Source: Rhynchonema sp. JSB1_4 (Eukaryota; Nematoda; Chromadorea; Monhysterida; Xyalidae). From it: DNA of 64,000 nt. Below are positions 11,601 through 22,180 of the stretch, piece after piece. The number at the start of each line of letters is the position of its first letter. Position 1 is the stretch's first letter. The stretch is taken from the NCBI GenBank assembly GCA_030248065.1, contig JASAMV010006042.1, positions 1-64,000 on the forward strand, read 5' to 3'. The notes beneath the pieces are model-generated. The model saw only the letters and a list, made by a program, of their open reading frames with translations, did not search any database and was not told the origin of the DNA. Made by a program: the position numbers and the translations under genes.

Positions 11601-14600
11601 TTGAGCATGGGTTACATGCAGCATATTGTATCAAACACGAGTTCTCAAGCAGCCAAGCAGCAAGGGATTAACGTGAGCAGCCAAACACAGCTGTTAATGA
11701 ACGCAGGGATCGAGAAGGAAAGCATCCTAACATGAACATAAGAGTCATAAAAGAACAAACAGAAATTCCTAGTATGAACATAAGAGCTAGAGAAGAGGAA
11801 TAACATCCAAACATAACATAAATGCTCAGAAGAGCAAAAACCATCCTCACATGAACATAAGAGCTAGAGACAAGCAGAAAAACCACCAAATGAACGTTAG
11901 AGCTTGAGACGGGTCAAAAGCGGCCTCTGTACATAAGAGCTAGAGAGGTGCATGAACTGTCCATCTTGAACATAAGAGCTAGAGAGAACATTTTACTGGC
12001 TGGGAGCAGCACTCAGCACCTACTACATATTTGTGTAAAGTCATGATTTTCATTTGCTAACATTAAGGTGCTCAATTCGTCTCCAGCTCTTATGTTCCAC
12101 GTTTTCGTGAGTTGACATGATGATGTTTCCACATATCCTGTACCTCTTGTTTGGCCGTCACCCGCTGTTGTGACTTTCAAGTTTTCAACTGCAAAAGTTT
12201 TCTCCAGCTCATATGTTCAATCCAAATCGTTTGTTCCTCTTTTCATCATAGCCATTCAACTAAATCATCGACATAAAATAAAAGGACAAAACATCAATGT
12301 ACCGCCTGCGTTCAAAACTTTAACGCAACAAAACACAAACAAAAATCGTAAGCACCAAACCCATCTGAATTTGAGGTGCGCGTCTGATTTCATTATTCTT
12401 CGGTCAGTGTTTGTAAACCAGTAAAGAAAAACAGAACTGTACATATAAATTTTGGCTTTTGGTGTTGTATCTACAAATACAAGCAAACATGATCGAAACG
12501 GACTGCGCATACAGCTTTGTCACATTCGAAAACCAATGAAAGATGAGCATTGTTAGTGTACACATGCTTTTGGGTGAGTTTTGGAAGCAAACGCATGCGC
12601 AAATGAGCTAAAACGGTCAAAAAATTAGAACCGGGTTCTAATTGACTTTTCCCGGTAAACCGTTTTTTGCGCAACGGTTTAACGGAAAAGCAATTAGCTA
12701 AAAACGGTTTAACGGAAAAACGGTTTGATTGTGAAAGCAACGCCCGTTCACCGGAAAAACGGTTCACCGGAAAAACGGTTTAACGGTTTAACGGAAAAAC
12801 GGTGACGTGTGATTGTGAAAGCCAAAACCGTTGAACGGAAAAACGGTTTAACGGTTTAACGGAAAAACGGTTTGATTGTGAAAGCGGCCTAAGTAGCATA
12901 ATCAAACTTTAGTATTACTGACCAGTAAATAATGCGTCTTAATGTGCTGCACGGGAAATACCGGGAGATGCAAATTTGAAAATTTTGTTTGAGCTACCAG
13001 TGACAACTGCAACAAGTGATTCTTGTTTCTTAGGTAATTCGTTCCAGATTTGTTTGACAGACTTTCTGCCTTAACACGAGACGATTCTCGATTGATATCA
13101 CAAAGCGGCCCCGCGGCTGTTGTTTTTTGGGCTTTCGACCACGTTTTTTGTTCATATCGTTAGATGGCATCGAGATCAAGAACATTAATTTGACGAACTT
13201 CACCAAAGTTGCGATTACTTATACTCTGACAATTCTTTTGGGAGAAACTTTTCAAACGCGTTGCCTGATCCGTAAAGCGCATGATGCGTGCACTGGCTAT
13301 AGCGGTCACGTGACTTCTGCAGCCAGTGCACGCATAACGCGCTTTACGGATCAGGCAACGCGTTTGAAAAGTTTCTCCCAAAAGAATTGCCAGAGTATAC
13401 CGAAATCAATCCGCAAACGTGGCCCAGCGGGAACAACGCTGTCCGATATTGACGCACAATCTGCGCCATGATAATCAGGAATTACAAGAGAAATTCAAAA
13501 TTACTGGGGCGTGATATAAGCCCGATAAAACATTAGATGCTTTGCGAAAGATAAATGTTTTGTCGAGCTATGTACCGTAACCCGGCGCCTATACCACCGT
13601 CAGTAATTTTGAATTTTCCTTTGCAAATCCTGGTTTCCATGCACAGATTGTGCGTCAATATTGGGCTGGTTTCTTCCCGAACGTCCATGTTGCTAGATCG
13701 ATTTCGATCAGTAATCGTCATTTTGGTGAAGTTTTTCAAGGTTAATGTTCTTGATCCCAGTGCCAACTAACGATACGAACACAAAAACAATATCGAAAAC
13801 CCAAAAAACAATAGCGGCGGGCCCGGTTTAATTAAAGGACACGATGAGAAGAAGTCCTGCACGCCACACAATCATTTCAGAGGCTCAAAAGGCTGCCGAC
13901 ATGTTCGGAGTGAATTGCGACGCGCTGCTGACATCTTTCTGCAAACCGCGTGTCAAAGTCGGCACCGAGTGGGTGAACAAAGGTCAGACCAAGGACCAAG
14001 TGCAGTGGTCAGTTGGTGCCATGTCCAAGGGCATCTACGATCGTCTGTTCGACTGGCTGGTCATGAAGTGCAACTTGACCCTTGACGCCAGGGAGCTGCA
14101 GCGTTGTTTCTTCGTCGGTGTGCTTGACATTGCTGGATTTGAGATCTTCGATGTGAGTTTATATACCACGCTCATACACATACTGTACATAGATATAACA
14201 ATCTATCATTACGTAGACAACGAACAGTAAGCAGCAAGACTACAGGTGAACGAAAAATTATCTTGCAGTTCAACTCGTTCGAACAATTGTGGATCAACTT
14301 CGTGAATGAGAAGTTGCAACAATTCTTCAACCACCACATGTTCGTGCTTGAGCAGGAAGAGTACCAGCGCGAGGGTATCCAATGGACCTTCATCGACTTT
14401 GGTCTCGATTTGGCCGCTGGTATTGAGCTCCTGGAGAAGGTCAGAATTAAACAAGCGCAATGGTCCTCCACTGCATTGTCCATAATGGAAGCATTTGCTT
14501 GTTTTCCTGCTGAAACAATGACATCGACGGTAAATGTTTTTACCACATTTGTAGCCGATGGGTGTCATCTCAATGCTTGACGAGGAGTGCGTCGTGCCAA

Positions 14601-17600
14601 AAGGTAGCGACCAGACATATGCACAGAAGCTGAACGATGCGTACTTGGGCAAACACCCGAAGTTCGAGAAACCGAAGCCGCCGAAGGGCAAACAAGCTGA
14701 AGCCCACTTTGCGCTTGTGCAATACGCCGGCACAGTGAGTACTAAGCAAACTACGCCAACACGAGCCCGATCTCGCAGCTGGTAGAATATTGAAACATTC
14801 ATACGTGGCTGCTGATTTGGGAAGTATTACACGGTGAAGAATACAAATTGGAGCATGATGATTTTCTCTTTCTATTTGTTTTCAATACACACCACCTTCG
14901 AAATCGGGCTCGTGTTGGTGTAATTTGCCTTTACCTGTCTACAGATTGAAGCTCAGTTGATATTCACTAGACATAACACTTCACATATTGTACCGTCTTT
15001 AGGTGCGTTACAACGTGTCGAACTGGCTGGAGAAGAACAAGGATCCGTTGAACGACACGGTAGCAGCCACGTTGAAAAAGAGCACTGGCAACGATCTCAT
15101 TGGCACGCTGTGGCAGAGCTACCAGACGCAGGAAGAAGCTGCCGAAGCGCAGAAAACCGCGAAAGGTGGCGGTGGCGGCAAGAAGGGCAAGTCAGGATCG
15201 TCAGGCACCGTGTCGCAAAAATACCGCGAGTCACTCAACAAGCTCATGGAGATGTTACATCAGACGCATCCTCACTTCATCCGTTGTCTGATCCCGAACG
15301 AGTTGAAGAAATCCGGTGAGTTACAGAGACCTTGATTCAGCTGGTTGTTGACTTTTAGTCCGTCTTTTACGCACGAAACAACAGCATCGCCCTCCATGCA
15401 GGTTTGCTGGCTGCCGAGCTGGTCATGAACCAACTGACCTGCAACGGTGTGCTCGAGGGTATCCGTATTTGCCGCAAGGGTTTCCCCAACAGAATGATGC
15501 ACGTGGATTTCAAACAACGTTACGCTCTTCTGGCTGCCGATGCCGCCAAGGCTGACCCAAGCAAGGTATAGTACATTTCCAAGAAAGGGGTATACATAGC
15601 TGCTCTGGTGCGCACGCGGGTATACGATTAATTTGCGTGCACGTGCTTAAGAACTATCGACTTTTTGCTTAACTATCACACGCACCCACACGCGTGTGAC
15701 CTAGTGCGGCGCTTGGGCGTGGGAAAGTAACAAAATGCTGCCTGTTAAGTACTGCACGCAAATTAATCGTACACCCGCGTGACACTAGTGCAGCTTCCGG
15801 GAAATGTACTGTAATTGATAACACTTGAACAAACTTGGGATCCGTATCAACTTTTCGTGCATGCGAACATGTTTTGCATTCGGGCGCCGATACAGACAGA
15901 GAGGTTATGTGATAAGCGGGCCAGCCAAAATTAGTGCTGAATCCATCGCAGAACACAGCCCAATAAATCAACATTTGTCGAGCGGCGTCCGGTGCACCCG
16001 CACCCGTCCGCATGTGCCAAACGCTGATGCGGCCCTGGATCAAAAATATCATTTGAAGTCCTCGTGTGACAAACCATTGAACAAATAGTAAACAACGTTG
16101 CAGAAAACATCTGACGCCATGATGGCCCATATTGTGAGCGGTGGTCAACTGACCGCTGAAGATTTCCGTGTCGGCGAGACCAAAGTGTTCTTCAAGGCTG
16201 GCATTCTGGCAAAGATGGAGGATCTGCGAGACGAGAAGCTGTCGAATCTGTTGAAGTTACTCCAGGGCATAATTCGCTGGTACACCGCGCTGGTGAGTAA
16301 AAATCCACCGGCATAGCAGAGAGCAGGAAAACAGTTGGGCGTAAAAAGAATGAACGGTTATTTGCAGCTGGATATTCCGAAGCGCAAAGAGCGCATTGAG
16401 AACCTGTTGTGCATCAAGAACAACATCCGATCGTGGACGGAGGTGCGCACGTGGCCTTGGTTCCAACTGCTCGGACGCGTCAAGGGCATGTTCGAAATGA
16501 TGCGCGAACAAGAGAAGATGGCTCGAGTGGGCGAAGACTTGAAGGTTGAAAAGAGAATTTTTTGAATTCAGACCACCCGGGCTTGGCTCCAGAGCAAGGG
16601 AGCACAAGACAACACGGTTGCATACCAGCTTGCACAAATCTTTAGGCAGCCGAAGAGAAGCTGGCCGCCATGGAAGACGAAAAGAAACGTCTGAAAGAAC
16701 TGATCGAAGAGACACATAAAGCAAAGGACGCAACGCTGGCTGAACTTGAATCGATGGGCGGAGGATTCCGTGAAGCAGAAATGAAAATCTCGGCCATGGT
16801 TGAGGAGAAGATTGGGCTTGCTGAGTCGCTCGAGGTGAGTGAGAATGCTATTGCAAACCACACTTGACCTTTTCTTCGGTCTTATGACACACCTTGAGTC
16901 TGCAGAGCCTGACGAAACGTCTGTCGAACGCCGAAGACGAGAATGCCTCGATGCTGCGTCTCGGTCGTGACATGGAGGGCGAGACAGCCGGAATGAAACG
17001 AAAGATCCAAGATTTGGATAAGAATGTGAAGGCCGCTGAGAAAGCCAACAAGGAGCGTGACGCCACCATTCAGGCACTCACGGTACAGTGCTACTATAGC
17101 TAACCAATTGTACTAGTTCAAGCTCTCCAAAGACAGTTGAACACCCCACCCCCCGTTCATTCATTTCAATTCTGATTACAGTCCGAATGCGCCAGCCAAG
17201 CCGAGACCTGTGAAAAACTGAAAGTCGATGTGGCTGGCTTGGACCAGTTGAATCGCAAACTCACCGAAGACCTGCGTGCTGCCGAAGAAAAGGTATGAAA
17301 CAAATAACTTGTGGTGAAAAACCTTTGTGTCAAACAGTAAACTTTCAAGTTGCACGCACCATCACGTTTTCAGGTTGATGCCCTGAGCAAAGAGAAGCAA
17401 TCCAACGAAAAGAACCTAAACAGCACCGAAGAGGGCCTGAAACGCGAGAAGCGAGAACGCTCGGTTTGTGGCATTTCTCAAAAATAGATTTTTCGCAACC
17501 AGTGGAGAATTCAGCATTGTTGATCGTTTAGGAAACCGACAGTGCTCGACGAAAGGCCGAAACCGAATTGATGCTGGTGATGCAGAAGATTGAAGAGTTG

Positions 17601-18046
17601 CTGCGAGCGCAGAGCGAATGGGATTCGTCACTGAAGAGGTGGGACGTGGGACACGCAGTTGACCAAGATTTCGTGCTTCAATTGAGACATGCAATATGTA
17701 CAGCATGAACCATGAAGCATCATCGCGCCATGAAGGCAGACGTGAAACTTATATGTAACCTGACTACAGGTGCACAAAAAGGAATCTGTAAAATACAGGC
17801 AGTCCATAAGGCAAGCAGCATTCTGCATATCAGACGACGCGCTGCGGCTGAACTGCTGACCGACTGGTCGTGCTTTGCTGATGGACGCAGATCAAGAAGC
17901 CTAACCAGGTCAAATCACTTTTCAGAAAAGAACAAGAGATGCACGTGCTCAACAGCTACCTTTTGGACGAGAAGCAGCAGTCAGCACGTTTGCAGGAACA
18001 GATCGGTGGCATTTCCAAGGCCATCTCGATGCGTGTGAATTTCTGA
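8674..18046 (+). CDS. Second muscle myosin heavy chain: complete motor, rod ends early (1127 residues)
   Basis: Actin-activated ATPase motor of a class II muscle myosin. Exons: 8674-8862, 9290-9430, 9561-9717, 9837-10136, 10311-10408, 10505-10609, 10705-10837, 13881-14152, 14269-14439, 14555-14734, 15003-15315, 15402-15565, 16104-16292, 16368-16544, 16646-16834, 16906-17082, 17182-17292, 17374-17463, 17532-17638, 17926-18046; all phases close. The N-terminal SH3-like region is followed by P-loop GESGAGKT (173-180), switch [10 protein letters not shown] (from 235), switch II DIAGFE (457-462), a Gly/Lys-rich loop 2 (about 635-650), the SH2/SH1 helix with C700 and C710, converter ETKVFFKAG (766-774) and a lever arm. 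Coiled coil runs from about 850, then a TGA follows RVNF. UNC-54 has about 1960 residues, so nearly all light meromyosin is missing. Exon borders match the first gene's rod, pointing to tandem duplication. G844 replaces the usual invariant proline at the head-rod junction. Confidence 0.93.
10949..11094. repeat. Two-copy tandem duplication, 73-base unit
   Basis: Bases 10949-11021 are repeated directly as 11022-11094 with a single visible difference (GGGCATG versus GGGTATG). It lies in the long intron 10838-13880, just left of the element at 11110. The near identity indicates a recent duplication. Confidence 0.85.
11110..12889. mobile_element. Harbinger-like non-autonomous element, 1780 bases, TAA target duplication
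   Basis: The ends are GGCCGCTTTCACAATCAA and its complement, flanked by TAA on both sides (11107-11109 and 12890-12892). Inside each end lies an array of short variants of AACCGTTTTTCCGTTAAACC (about 11126-11345 and, inverted, 12645-12870). TWA target duplications and ends starting GGCC fit PIF/Harbinger, which is an inference. No transposase frame remains. The element fills much of the 3-kb intron of the second myosin gene. Confidence 0.75.
11733..11990. repeat. Degenerate tandem repeat inside the Harbinger-like element
   Basis: About seven imperfect copies of a 30-45 base unit built around GAACATAAGAGCTAGAGA. Inverted single copies follow near 12083 and 12200 (CTCCAGCTCTTATGTTC type). The array is non-coding. 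Confidence 0.65.
13107..13824. mobile_element. Inverted-repeat element carrying a nested MITE
   Basis: The outer arms begin GGCCCCGCGGCTGTTG at the left and, reverse complemented, GGGCCCGCCGCTATTG at the right. They share inner blocks such as CCCAAAAAACAA and GATCAAGAACATTAA. The left arm is interrupted by the 180-base MITE at 13220-13399, so the outer element was there first. There is no coding capacity. It lies in intron 10838-13880 of the second myosin gene, ending 56 bases before the exon. Confidence 0.75.
13220..13399. mobile_element. MITE family 2, copy a (180 bases, near-perfect palindrome)
   Basis: A hairpin element with ends TATACTCTGACAATTC and its near complement (GCCAGAGTATA). 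The arms carry TTTTCAAACGCGTTGCC and GATCCGTAAAGCGCATG. The second copy at 21137-21316 has the same length. A TA target site is possible (Tc1/mariner type), but that is inference. It is nested in element 13107-13824. Confidence 0.85.
14744..14932 (-). mobile_element. MITE family 1, copy b, at a myosin splice donor
   Basis: An inverted copy of the element at 6981-7167, recognised from CAACACGAGCCCGAT and the complement of CCCAAATCAGCAGCCACG. It begins only nine bases after the exon end at 14734, so the element borders the GTGAGT donor of intron 14735-15002. Confidence 0.85.
15571..15810. mobile_element. Short inverted-repeat element in a myosin intron
   Basis: The ends GTACATTTCC and GGAAATGTAC are complementary, as are inner blocks such as CGATTAATTTGCGTGCA and its complement. 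About 240 bases, without coding capacity. It lies in intron 15566-16103 of the second myosin gene, five bases after the exon. Confidence 0.65.
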
Positions 18047-18405
18047 AACTTACCGTGTAGGTATACATACATTAGTGACCATACAAGCAACCCGCGTGAC
18101 CATAGGTTTATTATGTCAAATGAGTCTAAATAGCTAAAAAGCTTAATATATCGCTGAATATGGGACATCAAACATGTAACGTGTGCCATTACCTTAATGT
18201 TTATGTTGAACTTTATGCAGTACACTACGTTTTAGAGAATCATACTAGTTTTAATATCTTTTCATTCGCAGCGGCACTATTTGCCAAAATGCTCGATCGA
18301 TTACTGATCTGCTCGTTTATTTATTTGACTCTGGCAATCAGTAAAACTACTGGCATTCTCTCATGCTGGGTCCTTCTTAGAAAAACCACAGCTCCTATGT
18401 GTCTC

Positions 18406-18411
18406 TTTATT
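18406..18411 (-). terminator. Candidate poly(A) signal of the minus-strand secreted gene
   Basis: TTTATT on the plus strand reads AATAAA on the minus strand, 187 bases past the stop codon at 18598-18600. It lies left of the plus-strand signal at 18517-18522, so the two convergent transcripts would overlap at their 3' ends. Confidence 0.4.
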
Positions 18412-18516
18412 GGGAAACGCGTAAACAAAGGCATAAAGCAGTACAGTTTTTGCTGAAATCGAGCGGAATCTCAGAACGTCAACATTCGTTTATGCACTAG
18501 CCCTATGACAAAGTAT

Positions 18517-18522
18517 AATAAA
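18517..18522 (+). terminator. Candidate poly(A) signal of the second myosin gene
   Basis: AATAAA lies about 470 bases after the TGA at 18044-18046 and before the convergent minus-strand gene. It supports a short transcript ending here rather than one continuing to further rod exons. Confidence 0.45.
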
Positions 18523-18597
18523 ATCAGCATAAGGCTTCACTCACGCTACAATTAAAGGAATTCCGTTATAACAAGCACTCTGTAAGCAATAGTGTTT

Positions 18598-19334
18598 TCA
18601 CAGCCAGACATGATCACCGACAAGTCTACTTTTATAGTTGTGTGTACCCCTTCTCCAATGATTGGGCAGCAATAGTTCATCATCTCCATCGTAAAAGCCT
18701 TGTTTCTCATAAAAATTATAGTCATAATCTGGTTGCAGCACAAAGTGTTGATGTCTTAGTCCATGCAGATTGACACCAAGCGAGTTCAAGCGCTGCAAGA
18801 ATCCTTTCAAGCCTCCATGACGGCCCAAGCCGTAACGTGACAGGTCGGGCCGAGTCAGCTTGGCCCTCGCGGGGTCGAGTGGAGCATTTTGGAATAGCTG
18901 AAGAAATGAAGCACAAATAAGCACCAAATTTTAAAAAAAATTCTAGTCTTCTTTTTGGTTCTCACTTGCTCTAATTTCTTTCGTGGTGTAAACCATGGCT
19001 GAAATCGATTGAAACGCTTGGCCCGCAGCGGTAAATCTGACGGCTGCAAAAGCTTATGCAACTCTTTGGCTCGTGAAATAAAACTTCATCTTCAAATGCA
19101 CTCACCCCATTTCTGATCGAGGACAGCCATCGCTGTATTTCCGGATCACTAATCTTCATATTCGCTGGTTGTTTATCGTCTTTGTCGTTATGAGCAATCA
19201 TATTCAACTGAAAGAATTTAAGAAATTAAAACTGTCAAATTTTAATATTCAAAAACGCTAACCAAGTTTGCGTCTGTATCGCATGCAATCAGCAACAGCA
19301 CGAGGCTGGCCCAAACAGTGGTTTTTGGCCACAT
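18598..19334 (-). CDS. Small secreted protein, possible peptide precursor (183 residues)
   Basis: Four exons on the minus strand, 19263-19334, 19106-19207, 18966-19043 and 18598-18897, all joined in phase 0 with GT-AG introns. The N-terminus is a good signal peptide: Trp-Pro-Lys-Thr-Thr, then a hydrophobic core ending LLLIACDTDA. The mature part has no cysteine. Basic pairs at AKR-FNRF and PRKK flank a short stretch, FNRFQPWFT, and HWRRG lies near the C-terminus; these could be prohormone convertase sites. I recognise no known neuropeptide family and do not assign one. The gene is convergent with the second myosin gene. The exon structure is well supported; the peptide-precursor role is inference. 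Confidence 0.7.
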
Positions 19335-19530
19335 GATGACCGGTAGAATATTTTGATCTCGATAATGAATTCTCGGTTCGATACAAATGCGCTTTCCAAC
19401 CGCACGATTCATTATTTTATACAGACAACTTTTTATTGAATCAATTTGGTACGATTCACTTAATGTCATCACAATATTAGGAATGAGTATTTGTGATCCA
19501 AAGACGACGCGACGTTGCTGCTTGATTATC

Positions 19531-19764
19531 ATGGTCGTTCACACTTTTCTGGTTCAAAATGGAGAATCACAGGTAATTGTTGCTTGAGTTGATTGATTAA
19601 CGTCGATAACAATATGTTTATCGATCCAGAATCCACCGGACATCGACAAAGGTGAGGAAGATTTCAAACAAGCCAACAAGATGTTCGAGAAGGCAGGAAA
19701 AACGTTGGACAAAGTGCAGAAAATGGAGTTGAAGCCACAGAAAGGCTGGTTCAAGGATAGATAA
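19531..19764 (+). CDS. Possible small two-exon gene, function unknown
   Basis: The candidate exons 19531-19572 and 19630-19764 join in phase 0 over a 57-base GT-AG intron. They give about 58 residues that are acidic, then Lys-rich and helix-prone (MFEKAGKTLDKVQKMELK), ending GWFKDR. The second exon has clean codon use and looks real. The first is weak: the ATG at 19531 may be internal and the true first exon may lie elsewhere. I recognise no family. The 5' end lies 197 bases from the divergent start of the minus-strand secreted gene. Confidence 0.4.
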
Positions 19765-20738
19765 TCACACGATATGACCTGTCAATTTGCGTATTTGGTG
19801 CAACTCTGTTTATATATACATGATGAGGGTTAAAAATGAAGAATTGTGATGACACAGTCGCCTCAGCACAACCGATTTTCATATAACTAATCTATATATT
19901 TTTGTAAGCACGGGTGATTGAAACTGTCAATGTGTATGTTACGCATCTTGTTACCCTTGTTGTGGAGACACAGCCAACAAGTAGAGGCCGTCTGGTTTGT
20001 CAAGGAAGTGCCGTTGTACCCTAGCCACGATGTGATTATGATCGTTGCAAATCCAGAGCGCTGTCAGTTCAAAGAAATCAAAAGCGCAGAGCCGAAAGAG
20101 CAGAGCTCTTATGTTGTTCCAATGGCTTAAGCTTAGGCTGATTTTGGTGTCAGGCTCAGGCTTAGGCTTTGACTTACACTTAGACTTAGTTTTGTGTTTG
20201 GGCTGGGCTTAGGCCCATTCGTTTTTAGGCTCTGTTGTATTTTGGACTCTGCTCCTTTTTTCTTGCTCAAAGTGGTCGTGCTCAAAGCGGCTTTGGTCAA
20301 GCGCCTGTGATCCAGTGGAGCACTGCCATTCATAAAAATTTGTCACTTTCGGTCACCTTCTGTTGCAGCTGGGTCCCTGATTTGTCCATTTTATGCACAA
20401 AAAGAGTTCGCATGTTTGGCTCGGTGACAACAGAGCGCAATCAGCCGGCACTAATTATGTTGTCATGCTGGATGCGGCATGCAGTGGTGTTGCGCAAGTG
20501 CGGCTGGGAAAATCGCTTTCTTCTTACAAAAATGGAATGCCAGTTGCAAGCAAGCTCCAAACATTGCTGTCGATTCAAATAGTGCGCACCAATTGAAAGG
20601 CCTATTGTATTGTGGTCAACGCATTGCACATATTTCAGAAAGTCTTCACGCTCATTTTGAGCTTCGTCGCGTTAGGGTCTGCACGCAAACAACATGCATT
20701 GCATGGCACACTCACGATCTGCATGGGCACGTGCGCAG
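19765..20738. other. Spacer without recognised genes
   Basis: No supported gene. Around 20125-20220 there is a degenerate run rich in GGCTTAGGCTT-like words. The remainder shows only short chance frames. Confidence 0.5.
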
Positions 20739-21136
20739 ACTACACCATACATGTTGAATTAGTGACTCGGTTAGTACTTAAGCGTGACTCGGTTTGAGGC
20801 GTGCGAAGTACAGCCCATCAAATGAGGCATGCGAAAGAGAAATTGCGTCAAATGAGGCGTGCCAAGTACACTGAGGCGTGCCAAAATCAGCCAAGATGAG
20901 GCGTGCGAAAGACATCCGACGTCAAATAAGGCGTACGAAGGACACCCGACACCAAATGAGGCTCGCGAAAGACGTATGACATCAGTTGAGGCGTATGAAA
21001 GCCACACCCACTTTAAATGAGGCGTGCGAAAGTCACCCCCACTTCAAATGAGGCGTGCCAAGTTCAGTCGTGTATTATGTGCCAATGACATCTGTAATGG
21101 CTTGTATCATGCTGATATATGATGCGGCGAACCACG

Positions 21137-21316
21137 TATACTCTGACAATTCTTGTGGGAACAACTTTTCAAACGCGTTGCCTGGTCCGTAAAGCGCATG
21201 ATGCGTGCACTGGCTCTAGCGGTCACGTGACTTCTGTAACCAGTGCACGCATAATGCGCCTTACGGATCAGGCAACGCGGTTGAAAAGTTTCTCCCAAAA
21301 GAACTGCCAGAGTATA
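21137..21316. mobile_element. MITE family 2, copy b
   Basis: 180 bases, the same palindrome as 13220-13399 with scattered substitutions. It is inserted in the left arm of foldback 20745-22768. Confidence 0.85.
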
Positions 21317-22180
21317 CGTTTACAATGAGGCGTGCGAAGTTCGGATTTTCGGAACTCGCTTGTAAAGGCTCGTCGAGCGATTCTGAAATCAGTTTTGGAA
21401 TCGATTCATTTTGCGTGGCTTGTACCTTTTTAATTAATTGAATTCCTTAATTGATTCCGGAATTAAATTTGGAATTAAAAAAATCACCGATCGATCGGTC
21501 ACCGCCGATCCGGATCAGCGACAGTTGCTTGCGGTGCTGCTCTTATATATGCATTTGGCGAAACATTTTTGCTCGTCGGTGCATTAGCGTGTTGGAGAAT
21601 TTTAGACTGCTGGAGTTCGATCAGTTGTCAGAACACAGTCTAAACATCGCCGTGGACGTCCACAAACATGCGAGTTGAAGCATGCAATGTACATTGAGGC
21701 GTGCGAGGCCCAAAACAAATGTTACATCGCATATTGTTGTCGTTTTTGTCTCACTGTAAATTGCGCGCCGCAAGTGTATTTCGCGGGCACAAGATATGTT
21801 GCTATTTATGTCAATAACACGTTTTGGACGGTATTCTGCGGCCCAATCGAGGTTTTGCACTCTAGAAGTCACACTAGTGCACTGACGGGGAAAAATGTTT
21901 CGCCACATGCATATATAAGAGCAGCACCGCAAGCAACGGTCCCTGATTCGGATCGGCGGCGACCGATCGATCGATCGGTGATTTTTTGACTCCGAATTTA
22001 ATTGTGGAATCAATCCAGGACTTCAATTAATTAAAAAAGTACAAACCACGTAAAAGTGAATCGATTCCGGAACTGATATCAGAATCTGTCTACGAGCCTT
22101 TATAAGAAAGTTCCGAAATTCCGAACTTCGCACGCCCCATTTGACATCGGATGTACTTCGCACGCCTAATTGTAAACGTA

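Noticed and set aside
10838..13880. Possibility that the 3-kb intron splits the myosin into two genes
   Set aside because: The exons on both sides join in exact phase at a conserved motor position (after EPDGKD), so it is one gene.
14209..14802. Minus-strand open frame of 197 codons
   Set aside because: It is antisense to conserved myosin motor exons and has no family signal.
18160..18456. 98-codon frame with hydrophobic segments after the short myosin stop codon
   Set aside because: Not coiled coil, no splice link to the myosin, and it overlaps the 3' regions of two convergent genes.
20125..20220. Words like TTAGGC, the nematode telomere unit
   Set aside because: Only scattered, degenerate copies within GGCTTAGGCTT-like sequence; no tandem TTAGGC run that would support an interstitial telomere.
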